A stretch of 10,611 nucleotides of DNA. It comes from Flavobacterium sp. Lineage in GTDB: Bacteria; Bacteroidota; Bacteroidia; Flavobacteriales; Flavobacteriaceae. The position numbers were made by a program, and so were the translations under genes. The first letter of the stretch is position 1. Every line of letters starts with the position of its first letter. Shown here piece after piece: positions 1-5,220 of this stretch. Under the pieces are notes generated by a model. It did no database searches and was not told where the DNA came from. It saw only the letters and a list, made by a program, of their open reading frames with translations. The stretch lies in the NCBI GenBank assembly GCA_030150335.1, contig JASLGC010000277.1:1-10611 (forward strand), read 5' to 3'.

Positions 1-500
1 GTGGCTTGATTTTCAACTACGAAAAACATCTTGTTCACTCCTGAATAAACAATAGCGATTAAGCGATCATCTGCCTTAGACAGTCCAATACCAGCATCAG
101 AGTTCCAAGTAAGGTTCAGCTTACTGTTTTCAATAGACACCGAGGCAATCGCAGGAGAAGGCAACACCCCTTTCGTGATAATCACTTTAGAGAAGTCAAT
201 TTCCATTGTTCCATTTTGTTCTACCACCGTTTCTAACAATTGGTAAGACATTGCCAAGTTAGTTCTTGACTTCACACCCTGGTACTCTCCAAAATAGCGT
301 CCCGTTAATTGGTTCAGAGGACCTAAGAAATTAGCGATAAGTTTAAATCTGTTGCGCTGTAATTTCTGAGCTTCCGTAGCAGGTTTGCTACTTTTTTTAG
401 GAACACTTCGAATGATGTTTTTACCGCGCCAAATAGCACCAACTACAGTTCCAACTTTTCCTCTAACTCCACCTAAAATTCCTTTTTCAATTTCTGCCAT
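1..500 (-). CDS. DUF6266 family protein, 3' end outside window
   Basis: Reading leftward from ATG 498-500 gives 166 codons without a stop, so the C-terminus lies beyond the window edge. The protein begins MAEIEKGILGGVRGKVGTVV and continues with a WRGKNIIRSVPKKS segment; this glycine-rich start followed by a basic, proline-containing stretch is typical of the Bacteroidota DUF6266 family, whose function is unknown. Full members are usually a little over 200 residues, so roughly a quarter is missing. No signal peptide or membrane helix is visible. A second, much diverged family member lies at 4404-5066. The upstream region (560-692) carries a promoter core and a palindrome that match those of the rightward cassette at 1310, suggesting joint control. 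The family call is fairly firm; no role is proposed. Confidence 0.82.
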   Translation of the reverse strand, partial: MAEIEKGILGGVRGKVGTVVGAIWRGKNIIRSVPKKSSKPATEAQKLQRNRFKLIANFLGPLNQLTGRYFGEYQGVKSRTNLAMSYQLLETVVEQNGTMEIDFSKVIITKGVLPSPAIASVSIENSKLNLTWNSDAGIGLSKADDRLIAIVYSGVNKMFFVVENQA

Positions 501-559
501 GATTTCTAAAATTAAATATTATACAATGATTAGTGAATTGGGATCGTAGCTACTCATTC

Positions 560-582
560 CGTTGTATCACATTGCAAACCTA
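560..582 (-). promoter_or_regulatory. Bacteroidota-type promoter core of the leftward DUF6266 gene
   Basis: On the minus strand the sequence TAGGTTTG (575-582) fits the -7 consensus TAnnTTTG. It is followed by TGTGATACAACG (560-571), which recurs almost unchanged downstream of the TTTG of the rightward cassette (1265-1277). No clear -33 TTTG is seen at the usual spacing. The implied leader to ATG 500 is about 70 bases. Confidence 0.5.
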
Positions 583-610
583 CAAACTCGACAAGCGCAT
601 TTTTTTCAAT

Positions 611-646
611 GTGATAATTTTGATAGTAAATGATAGCATTTGCTAT
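611..646 (-). promoter_or_regulatory. Operator-like block: 16-bp box plus palindrome, copy 1
   Basis: GTGATAATTTTGATAG (611-626) is the exact reverse complement of 1210-1225, and the perfect palindrome ATAGCATTTGCTAT (633-646) recurs at 1200-1213. Relative to the gene each one precedes, the two blocks have the same orientation and both lie upstream of the promoter core. They are probably binding sites for one regulator, whose identity is unknown. Confidence 0.55.
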
Positions 647-692
647 ATTTTGCTCACTTTTGACGATTTTGCAATATTTTGCTCACTTTTGA
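639..692. repeat. Two 25-bp direct repeats, period 29
   Basis: The segments 639-663 and 668-692 are identical except for one base. Each runs TTTGC, then T or A, then ATATTTTGCTCACTTTTGA. The first repeat overlaps the palindrome at 633-646. They resemble iterons or multiple operator sites upstream of the leftward DUF6266 gene. Confidence 0.65.
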
Positions 693-750
693 TAAAATGT
701 CAATACGTAAGTATTTGATTATCAATAATGTATTTGTTTTATTTTTTGAT

Positions 751-836
751 TTGTTTTGGTCGCCTTCGGTAAACTCCAGTGTTTACTTGGGTTGAGGGGG
801 TGTTTTGCGAACAAGAGCAAAACGACACCAAAACAA
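751..836. other. Structured non-coding segment, possible three-way junction
   Basis: An outer 10-bp stem (TTGTTTTGGT 751-760 with ACCAAAACAA 827-836) encloses two hairpins: GTAAAC/GTTTAC (769-774 with 781-786) and GTTTTGC/GCAAAAC (802-808 with 817-823). ACAAGAGCAA is also directly repeated (811-820 and 833-842). No gene covers this segment convincingly. It could be a folded RNA, a single-strand origin, an oriT-like site or an old element end; the sequence does not decide. Confidence 0.4.
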
Positions 837-854
837 GAGCAAGTAGAATACATC

Positions 855-890
855 AAAAAAAATAGGCATTCCAGTTGGAACGCCTATTTT
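855..890 (-). terminator. Rho-independent terminator of the small 66-codon gene
   Basis: On the minus strand, AAAATAGGC and TTCC arms (one A-C mismatch between them) pair across an AGTT loop and are followed by a run of T, read from 862 down to 855. The stop codon of the gene (884-886) lies inside the hairpin. Confidence 0.85.
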
Positions 891-1084
891 AAAATGTCTA
901 AAACATCATCTTCTTCTAAGTTGGTATATTGGCAAAATTCAGTGTAAGTTAACATCGAATCTTTAGGTTTCTTATAGGCTTTTTTGATTGTTTTTAATAA
1001 TCTTAAAGCAGTACAATAACTCTTTCCTGTAATTGCCATAACGTCTTTCGGGTAGATGCATAATCTGTTTTTTGGATTTGTCAT
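884..1084 (-). CDS. Small uncharacterised, possibly DNA-binding protein (66 aa)
   Basis: The ORF starts MTNPKNRLCIYPKDVMAITG and is predicted mostly helical. The stretch IYPKDVMAITGKSYCTALRLLKTIKK (described here by its residues 10-35) has the pattern of a helix-turn-helix: a short helix, a glycine turn, then a polar, basic second helix. Similar short proteins occur in Bacteroidota mobile regions, without a known function. The start is ATG 1084 in an AT-rich leader ending AAATT. The terminator overlapping the stop codon supports a real, single-gene transcript. The gene lies between the two matching operator blocks (611-646 and 1190-1225), so it may be a regulator acting on them; that is inference only. 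No Bacteroidota promoter fits perfectly upstream; a tandem repeat at 1151-1172 could be a control site. Confidence 0.7.
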   Translation of the reverse strand: MTNPKNRLCIYPKDVMAITGKSYCTALRLLKTIKKAYKKPKDSMLTYTEFCQYTNLEEDDVLDILK

Positions 1085-1150
1085 AATTTTTTGATTTTAG
1101 CATTTAACATATTGTCGGTAAGCAATATATATAAATATTTCAGACACTTT

Positions 1151-1172
1151 ATTCATGTCCACTTCTTGTCCA
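1151..1172. repeat. Imperfect tandem 11-bp repeat upstream of the small gene
   Basis: ATTCATGTCCA is followed directly by CTTCTTGTCCA, matching at 8 of 11 positions. The repeat lies about 70-90 bases upstream of ATG 1084, a reasonable distance for a promoter-proximal protein-binding site. It could also be chance. Confidence 0.3.
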
Positions 1173-1189
1173 TTTTTTAGGCATTAGAA

Positions 1190-1225
1190 CTATCAAAATA
1201 TAGCATTTGCTATCAAAATTATCAC
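1190..1225 (+). promoter_or_regulatory. Operator-like block: palindrome plus 16-bp box, copy 2
   Basis: CTATCAAAAT (1190-1199) is followed by the palindrome ATAGCATTTGCTAT (1200-1213), which overlaps CTATCAAAATTATCAC (1210-1225). The last box is the reverse complement of 611-626. The block lies about 45 bases upstream of the cassette promoter core, similar to the arrangement at the divergent DUF6266 gene. Confidence 0.55.
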
Positions 1226-1252
1226 TTCACAAATTCAGCCTTCATTCTCTTT

Positions 1253-1277
1253 TAATCTTTGCCCTGTGATTACAACG
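1253..1277 (+). promoter_or_regulatory. Probable promoter core of the DUF5675 cassette
   Basis: TAATCTTTG (1253-1261) resembles the -7 box but has one extra base between TA and TTTG. The segment TTTGC..TGTGAT.ACAACG (1258-1277) matches the promoter region of the leftward DUF6266 gene (560-578), and that resemblance is the main reason for the call. Confidence 0.45.
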
Positions 1278-1309
1278 AGCTATTAATCAATTAAAAACAA
1301 AAGAGAATT

Positions 1310-1747
1310 ATGGAAGTAGTATTGCACCGAATTTACTTAGACGAAGCCACACACGGCTTATTAGAAATTAACGGTCGTCCGTTTTGCATGACCCTTGAAT
1401 TGCCATGGGCAGCAAACCAACGTTCGATTTCTTGTATTCCAGAAGGGGAGTACGTATTGAGAAGGCGTTATAGCCCGCGATTCAAAGAACATTTTGAGTT
1501 AGTAGATGTGCCTAATCGCAGTTACATCTTGATTCATCCTGCAAACAATGCACAACGCGACCTGAGAGGCTGCATTGCTCCAGTGACTGAGTTGATGGCT
1601 CCAGGGTGGGGCAATCGCTCAAAAATAGCCATGAGCAAACTGTTGCACACCCTACAAGAGGCAATAGTAAAAGAGCGGGTATTGCTAAAAATTCAGAAAG
1701 CTACCAGCCAAAAATGTATATCAACCATTAATAAAGGACAGTTATGA
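1310..1747 (+). CDS. DUF5675 family protein (145 aa), phage-like cassette
   Basis: The sequence matches DUF5675: an N-terminal strand pattern with LERIY-like VVLHRIYLDE, then the family segments CIPEGEYVLRRRYSPRF (residues 42-58), a YILIHPAN motif (72-79) and GCIAP (87-91). The conserved His76 and Cys88 recall the active-site arrangement of L,D-transpeptidase-like folds; family members occur in phages and prophage-like clusters, but no enzymatic activity is established to my knowledge. No signal peptide is visible. The start ATG 1310 follows an A-rich leader ending GAATT. The stop overlaps the next start (ATGA at 1744-1747), so translation is probably coupled to two tiny membrane proteins, which gives the cassette a lysis-module look (wall-active protein plus holin-like proteins). 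That role is inference. GC content is clearly higher here than in the right half of the window. Confidence 0.82.
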   Translation: MEVVLHRIYLDEATHGLLEINGRPFCMTLELPWAANQRSISCIPEGEYVLRRRYSPRFKEHFELVDVPNRSYILIHPANNAQRDLRGCIAPVTELMAPGWGNRSKIAMSKLLHTLQEAIVKERVLLKIQKATSQKCISTINKGQL

Positions 1748-1992
1748 ATCCAATTATCGAACGTGCACAAGCACCAACACCGAAGTTTTTTAAAGTATTG
1801 CGCACAGTAGGTTTAACCCTATTGGCGGTAAGCGGAAGTATTCTTGCCGCACCAGTAGCTTTGCCTGCTGGATTGGTAACCGTGGCGGGGTATTTGGCCG
1901 TTGCAGGGGGAGTCGCCTCTGCGGTGAGTCAAGTAACCGTAACGGAGAGAACAAGAGCGGAAGAACCACCTAATACATCGGCAGGTGATTAA
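1744..1992 (+). CDS. Small membrane protein (82 aa), holin-like
   Basis: The protein has a short polar N-terminus (MNPIIERAQAPTPKFFKVLR) followed by two hydrophobic stretches at about residues 21-40 and 42-63, rich in Ala, Gly, Leu and Val, and a charged, proline-containing tail (RTRAEEPP). It is probably an inner-membrane protein with two helices in hairpin form. Its start overlaps the DUF5675 stop and its own stop overlaps the start of the next gene, so the three are one operon. The size, topology and position beside a phage-type DUF5675 protein are compatible with a holin or a small membrane accessory protein; no family was recognised, so that function is a guess. It is preserved without disruption, which argues for recent function. 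Confidence 0.75.
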   Translation: MNPIIERAQAPTPKFFKVLRTVGLTLLAVSGSILAAPVALPAGLVTVAGYLAVAGGVASAVSQVTVTERTRAEEPPNTSAGD

Positions 1993-2161
1993 GTGGAACA
2001 ATACCCTAACCTGTGGTACCTTAACGGGTACCACCTTAGGGTTAATTCCCAATTTGTATTGGGGAGATATTGCGAGAACGGCTATTCTCGCTTGTATTGG
2101 CGCTATTGTGAGTTGTACTGTATCGTGGATGTTTCACAACTATTTCTCACGGCGCAAGTGA
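1985..2161 (+). CDS. Tiny single-helix membrane protein (58 aa), GTG start
   Basis: The frame from GTG 1985 to TGA 2159-2161 encodes 58 residues beginning with fMet-IKWNNTLTCGTLTGTTLG. It has one clear hydrophobic helix (about residues 31-50, ending in SWMFHNYF) and a basic end (SRRK), the pattern of a small inner-membrane protein with its C-terminus in the cytoplasm. GTGATTAA at 1985-1992 joins its start to the stop of the preceding gene, and a terminator begins four bases after its own stop; both argue that this frame is the real one rather than the longer overlapping frame at 1993-2259, which runs through the terminator and has no membrane pattern. It completes the DUF5675 cassette. Its function is unknown; a holin partner or spanin-like role is speculative. 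A stable inverted repeat (2004-2041) lies just inside the gene. Confidence 0.7.
   Translation: MIKWNNTLTCGTLTGTTLGLIPNLYWGDIARTAILACIGAIVSCTVSWMFHNYFSRRK
2004..2041 (+). repeat. Stable inverted repeat inside the 5' end of the tiny gene
   Basis: CCCTAA (2004-2009) and TTAGGG (2036-2041) enclose TGGTACC (2014-2020) and GGTACCA (2027-2033), with a short asymmetric internal loop and a loop of six bases. In mRNA this would be a GC-rich hairpin about 20 bases after the GTG start. It may slow translation or be a relic of an inserted site. Confidence 0.5.
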
Positions 2162-2164
2162 TTG

Positions 2165-2202
2165 AAAAGCTTTGGTTAGTCGCCAAGGCTTTTATTTTTT
2201 TT
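2165..2202 (+). terminator. Rho-independent terminator of the DUF5675 cassette
   Basis: AAAAGCTTTGG (2165-2175) pairs with CCAAGGCTTTT (2183-2193), with one G-U pair, and is followed by ATTTTTTTT. It overlaps the stop codon of the opposing RteC gene (2176-2178), so the two convergent genes share it; its U-run favours rightward use. Confidence 0.85.
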
Positions 2203-3012
2203 GAAGTCTTTAAAATCTTTGTCTATGTAAGTACTAAAATTAGCGGTCAAATCAGATAAGATATTTACTTCAGGATTTTTTCGGTTTTTCACGTCTGTCA
2301 TAATCTTTTGAGGGTTGCTTATTTCGATGTTAAACACCTTGCACAAGGTGGTTATGATACGCTGATTAGAAACGGTATTGTTGCCAAAACACTCAGATAG
2401 TTTTAGGGCATAGGCTAAGATAACTAAGTCTGCTTTGCTCTTGTTCCAAGTAAGGTCTGAGCTGATAATAGGAACATTTGAGGTGCTGATTACCTTTTGT
2501 TCAAAAAACGTAATTAGCCTATCTAACGACATCATATACGATGGATACAGGTGTTTGTGAGCGCTATCCATAAAAGTGGGAATATCGGCTTGCTCTGAGG
2601 TTATCCATGTGCTTTTAAGGTATATATCACTCTCTTTTTGATAGGCATTACTACAGTATTTGGCGTATTCAAAGGCATATTCAGCTTTGTAGTTCTTGTA
2701 TTTTTTGCTTGAATCAATGAAAAACTGTTGAAAGTGCTCTGACCACATGGGTTTGTGAATGTATAGTCGGTATAATTCAAGGCAACACCAATAGTCGGAA
2801 TACAGGTTTGTCATCTGATTTTTGAAAAAGAGTTGTTCTTTTTTAGGGTTGTCAAAATTATAATTCACTAAAAAAACATTTAGCTCTGTGATAAGGTTAT
2901 TGATTTGATAATAAGCCTTTGCAAAAAACTTGTCATTATATTCTGTATTGTTTTTTACAGTGTTCATGATGTTTTTTTGAGTTTTTAAGAATAGTTTAAA
3001 TTCTTTGTCCAT
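2176..3012 (-). CDS. RteC-family regulator of an integrative element (278 aa)
   Basis: The protein is mainly helical. Its C-terminal third (residues about 188-264) carries the RteC signature: TWNKSKADLVILAYALKLSE, then a segment equivalent to the family's 'neo-HTH' (NQRIITTLCKVFNIEIS) and the closing DVKNRKNPEVNILSDLTANF. RteC proteins are known from Bacteroides conjugative transposons, where RteC activates the excision genes; flavobacterial relatives occur in integrative elements. The start is ATG 3010-3012, with a 12-bp palindrome (3023-3034) only ten bases upstream and a second inverted repeat at 3040-3064, both good candidates for operator sites. It is transcribed away from the replication-type genes at 3216 and 3688. 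Its length and reading frame look intact. The excision genes it would be expected to control are not in this window. Confidence 0.78.
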   Translation of the reverse strand: MDKEFKLFLKTQKNIMNTVKNNTEYNDKFFAKAYYQINNLITELNVFLVNYNFDNPKKEQLFFKNQMTNLYSDYWCCLELYRLYIHKPMWSEHFQQFFIDSSKKYKNYKAEYAFEYAKYCSNAYQKESDIYLKSTWITSEQADIPTFMDSAHKHLYPSYMMSLDRLITFFEQKVISTSNVPIISSDLTWNKSKADLVILAYALKLSECFGNNTVSNQRIITTLCKVFNIEISNPQKIMTDVKNRKNPEVNILSDLTANFSTYIDKDFKDFKKNKSLGD

Positions 3013-3022
3013 ATAATAATTA

Positions 3023-3064
3023 ATTAACGTTAATATTTTATAGTATTAAAATACATAATACTAT
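3023..3064. promoter_or_regulatory. Palindromes in the RteC/winged-helix divergent interval
   Basis: ATTAACGTTAAT (3023-3034) is a perfect palindrome. ATAGTATTA (3040-3048) and TAATACTAT (3056-3064) form a 9-bp inverted repeat with a 7-base spacer. Both lie between divergent genes, close to the RteC start, as expected for autoregulatory or switch operators. Such AT-rich palindromes also arise by chance, so this is only suggestive. Confidence 0.45.
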
Positions 3065-3115
3065 TTATTAATTATTTAAACAACGTTTTTTGTTAAAATG
3101 ATTATTTTAAAAGAG

Positions 3116-3139
3116 TAGTAACGAACGTAGTACCGAAGT
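3116..3139 (+). repeat. Tandem 12-bp repeat upstream of the winged-helix gene
   Basis: TAGTAACGAACG is followed directly by TAGTACCGAAGT, matching at 9 of 12 positions and continuing partly as a third copy (TATTTA). It lies about 80-100 bases upstream of ATG 3216 and could be a protein-binding array. Confidence 0.35.
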
Positions 3140-3215
3140 ATTTATAAATCACCTTTCTAATTTCGTCTTGTCAATAAGTGACAGGTTTTTATTACTAACA
3201 ATTAAAAAATTCTTT

Positions 3216-3704
3216 ATGAATTATGTAAAACATTTAAACCATTGGTTTGAGGAATTAAGGCTGAATAACGAGGCTAAGCCTACACACGTCAGTTTGTATT
3301 TCGGGTTGTTCCAAATGTGGAATGCTAATCGATTTCCAGAGAAGTTTGTTATTAATCGCTATGAAATGATGGTTATGACCAAAATTGGAAGTAAAACTAC
3401 TTATAGTAAAATGATGCAAGATTTGCACAAATGGGGGTGGATTAATTATTTACCGAGTCAGTCTAAGTATGGTTTAAGTACAATTCAGTTGTTTAATATG
3501 AGTGAAAAAGGACCTTCTTATAGTGCTAAAAGTGGTACTGGTAGTGAGACAAGTAATGGGACGAGTAGCGATACGAGTAGTGGTACAAGAACTGAGCCGA
3601 GTAATGGTACAAGCAGTGGACAAGTAGTGGGACACAATAATAAAACAATAAACAGTGAATTAATAAACAATAAAAAAAATAATAAATATGATGAAGAAAT
3701 GTAG
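3216..3704 (+). CDS. Winged-helix-like replication/regulatory protein (162 aa)
   Basis: The start ATG 3216 was chosen because the protein then begins MNYVKHLNHWFEELR, the usual beginning of this Bacteroidota family; the 16 codons upstream look unrelated. Residues 1-95 form a helix-rich domain with KPTHVSLYFGLFQMWN (21-36) and KIGSKTTYSKMMQDLHKWG (56-74), the pattern of a winged helix as in phage replisome organisers and element-borne regulators. Residues about 106-139 are a Ser/Gly/Thr-rich linker encoded by degenerate 12-bp repeats, followed by an Asn/Lys-rich tail. The stop lies inside the next gene (17-base overlap), which encodes a DnaC-like ATPase, so the pair probably works like an initiator/primosome protein and helicase loader on an integrative element. 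The DNA-binding assignment is by pattern only. Confidence 0.68.
   Translation: MNYVKHLNHWFEELRLNNEAKPTHVSLYFGLFQMWNANRFPEKFVINRYEMMVMTKIGSKTTYSKMMQDLHKWGWINYLPSQSKYGLSTIQLFNMSEKGPSYSAKSGTGSETSNGTSSDTSSGTRTEPSNGTSSGQVVGHNNKTINSELINNKKNNKYDEEM
3531..3637 (+). repeat. Degenerate 12-bp coding repeats in the linker
   Basis: Units such as AGTAATGGGACG, AGTAGCGATACG, AGTAGTGGTACA and AGTAATGGTACA encode S-(N/S)-(G/D)-T. One last unit, ACAAGTAGTGGGACA (3619-3633), is out of frame with the others, as if one base had been lost between repeats. Confidence 0.7.
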
Positions 3705-4317
3705 TTTAAAATTGGAGGATACTTACACGTTGGAAAATAGACATAGGGCGTATAATTACAAAAAGTGCATGGAGTATATATTGCAAGAAGGGAAACGAAT
3801 TTATGGCAATCATTTTATTTTGAATAGGTATCATAAAGCTGTTTTGTATCAGTTGCTTATTTATGCGATTGAGGACCAAGAGTCTTTGGAAAAGACAAAT
3901 TTAGATTTGCGCAAAGGTATTTTGTTGATGGGGGAAAGTGGTGTTGGTAAAACGGCGATGTTGAAGCTTGCTAAACCCTTTTTTTATCGCAAGAAACAGT
4001 TTGACATTGTTTCGTGTCGGGTGCTTTCTCAGGAGTTTTCAAAACGTGGTTTTGAGGCGTTGGATTCTTATTTGAGTACAAATTCTAAGCCGATTTGTTT
4101 GGATAATCTTGGCAAGGAGCTTCCTGCTAAGCATTTTGGATATAATTGTGAGGTGGGATATAATGTGATTGAGCATTTTTATGAGCAACGTTTTGATGTG
4201 GATTATCCTAAAGTACATATTACCACAATGTCGTCTCCTTCTGAGATTGAAAAAAGATATGGTATTGGTTTTCGAAAAATGTTGCAAGAGATGTTTAATG
4301 TGATTGTTTGTGAGTGA
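3688..4317 (+). CDS. DnaC/IstB-type AAA+ ATPase, probable helicase loader (209 aa)
   Basis: A helical N-terminal region (1-75) precedes an AAA+ core. Walker A is GESGVGKT (82-89). Walker B is ICLDNLG (136-142), with Asp139 but Asn in place of the usual second acidic residue. The sensor-1 strand is VHITTM (176-181), followed by SPSEIEKRYG (183-192), which closely resembles the arginine-bearing region of DnaC and IstB (SxxExxxRYG). The C-terminal helical lid seen in longer AAA+ proteins is absent, as in DnaC-like loaders. It overlaps the winged-helix gene by 17 bases; two ATGs (3688, 3691) are possible. By analogy to DnaC it would load a replicative helicase at the element's origin, with the upstream protein as recruiter; IstB-like transposition helper is the alternative, but no transposase is nearby. 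The missing acidic residue may lower its ATPase activity. Confidence 0.75.
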   Translation: MMKKCSLKLEDTYTLENRHRAYNYKKCMEYILQEGKRIYGNHFILNRYHKAVLYQLLIYAIEDQESLEKTNLDLRKGILLMGESGVGKTAMLKLAKPFFYRKKQFDIVSCRVLSQEFSKRGFEALDSYLSTNSKPICLDNLGKELPAKHFGYNCEVGYNVIEHFYEQRFDVDYPKVHITTMSSPSEIEKRYGIGFRKMLQEMFNVIVCE

Positions 4318-4403
4318 GGTACTGGGCTGTGCTTCGTTAGGAAGATAGGCTAAATGTAAGCGTGCCGCCGACCTAAAATATTAATAACTAAAAAAATGAA
4401 ATT

Positions 4404-5066
4404 ATGGCAAGAGTACAAGGTGGATCCTTATCATGTATAAGTGGAAAAGTAGGGGATAAGGTATATTATCAATTGAATGGAAAAACTATTGTGAGATCAC
4501 TTCCCCAAAAGAGCAATGTGGTTCCTTCTGAAAAGCAAATGTTGTATCGCAACAAGTTTAAAACGGCAGTTCTTTTTTTAAAACCTTTTGCAGCAGTTTT
4601 GAAAAAGTATAATGGGTTTAATAAAAAAGGAAAGACGCCAATGCAAAAGGCTATTTCATTATTGCTAAAAGAGGATTTAGGTTTTGATGGAACTGTGGCT
4701 TCAATTGCAGTTGATAGGATTATTATTGCACGAGGAACTTTTACTTCTTATAAAATAACGAGTGTTTCAAATAGTGAACAGGGAATTATTGAATTGAGTT
4801 GGCTATATAATGATAAGGTGGTAAACTACTGGCAAGATGATATTTTTTTGAGTGTGATTGTTTATTGTCCTGTTGATCATATTCTTGTTGAATATGAGTG
4901 TGTTTTCTGTCTGAAAGAAAAGAAAGGGGTATTGCAACTTCCTGTTGATTTTATTACGAAGGAGGTTCATGTTTGGTCGCTGTGGGAATTTAAAGGAAAT
5001 AATGGGGCCTCAAAAGAAGGGAATAGAAGTACAAGTAGTTACTTAGGAGTATTCACCTTGAAATAA
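4404..5066 (+). CDS. DUF6266 family protein, diverged copy (220 aa)
   Basis: The N-terminus MARVQGGSLSCISGKVGDKV, followed by a Y..NGKTIVRSLPQKS segment (residues about 21-37), aligns with the start of the leftward DUF6266 gene (GGVRGKVG...RGKNIIRSVPKKS). The next segment, with RNKFK (49-53), also corresponds to its RNRFK. Beyond residue 110 the two share little, so they are paralogues from different sources rather than a recent duplication. No signal peptide or membrane helix is visible. The leader TTAATAACTAAA before ATG resembles the leader of the short ORF at 5094. It follows the ATPase gene by 86 bases and may form one transcript with it that ends at 5248. The family is unannotated; its recurrence in Bacteroidota mobile regions suggests an element-borne role, but none is known. 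Confidence 0.8.
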   Translation: MARVQGGSLSCISGKVGDKVYYQLNGKTIVRSLPQKSNVVPSEKQMLYRNKFKTAVLFLKPFAAVLKKYNGFNKKGKTPMQKAISLLLKEDLGFDGTVASIAVDRIIIARGTFTSYKITSVSNSEQGIIELSWLYNDKVVNYWQDDIFLSVIVYCPVDHILVEYECVFCLKEKKGVLQLPVDFITKEVHVWSLWEFKGNNGASKEGNRSTSSYLGVFTLK

Positions 5067-5093
5067 ATTTATTAATAACAAAAGATAAAAATT

Positions 5094-5183
5094 ATGACGA
5101 CAATCGAAAATTGTGAAAACAGATGTGAGCTTGTTCAAGAAAGAAGGGGGAATGGACTTTTCTACAAGCTAATTTATTGGTGA
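5094..5183 (+). CDS. Very short ORF (29 aa), uncertain gene
   Basis: ATG 5094 opens a 29-codon frame, MTTIENCENRCELVQERRGN then GLFYKLIYW, ending at TGA 5181-5183. Two things favour it: the leader (TTAATAACAAAAG...AAATT before ATG) repeats the leader of the DUF6266 gene upstream, and a strong terminator follows at 5221. Against it: it is very short and has no recognised family. It may be a small peptide gene or the remaining 5' end of a longer one. Confidence 0.4.
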   Translation: MTTIENCENRCELVQERRGNGLFYKLIYW

Positions 5184-5220
5184 GATGAAGCATTGATATA
5201 GTATGGTGTTTTGAGTGTTG

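Noticed and set aside
639..692. CRISPR array
   Set aside because: Only two copies with a 4-base gap and no spacers of suitable size; no cas gene.
533..718. 61-codon rightward ORF
   Set aside because: It lies over promoter, palindrome and direct repeats of the leftward DUF6266 gene; the product is low-complexity hydrophobic.
756..947. 63-codon rightward ORF
   Set aside because: It covers the folded non-coding segment and runs through the terminator and the end of the opposing small gene.
1819..2052. 77-codon leftward ORF
   Set aside because: It is the antisense of the two small membrane protein genes, rich in Arg/Cys/Ser as expected for a shadow frame.
1993..2259. 88-codon frame starting at GTG 1993
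   Set aside because: It runs through the cassette terminator and into the opposing RteC gene, and its product lacks a sensible pattern; the 58-codon frame from GTG 1985 fits operon spacing and membrane pattern.
3531..3637. Phase-variable simple repeat controlling the gene
   Set aside because: The units are 12 bp, a multiple of three, so unit gain or loss would not shift the frame; only the single-base offset at the end does.
4039..4287. 82-codon leftward ORF
   Set aside because: It is antisense to the ATPase core, which has clear motifs in the forward frame.
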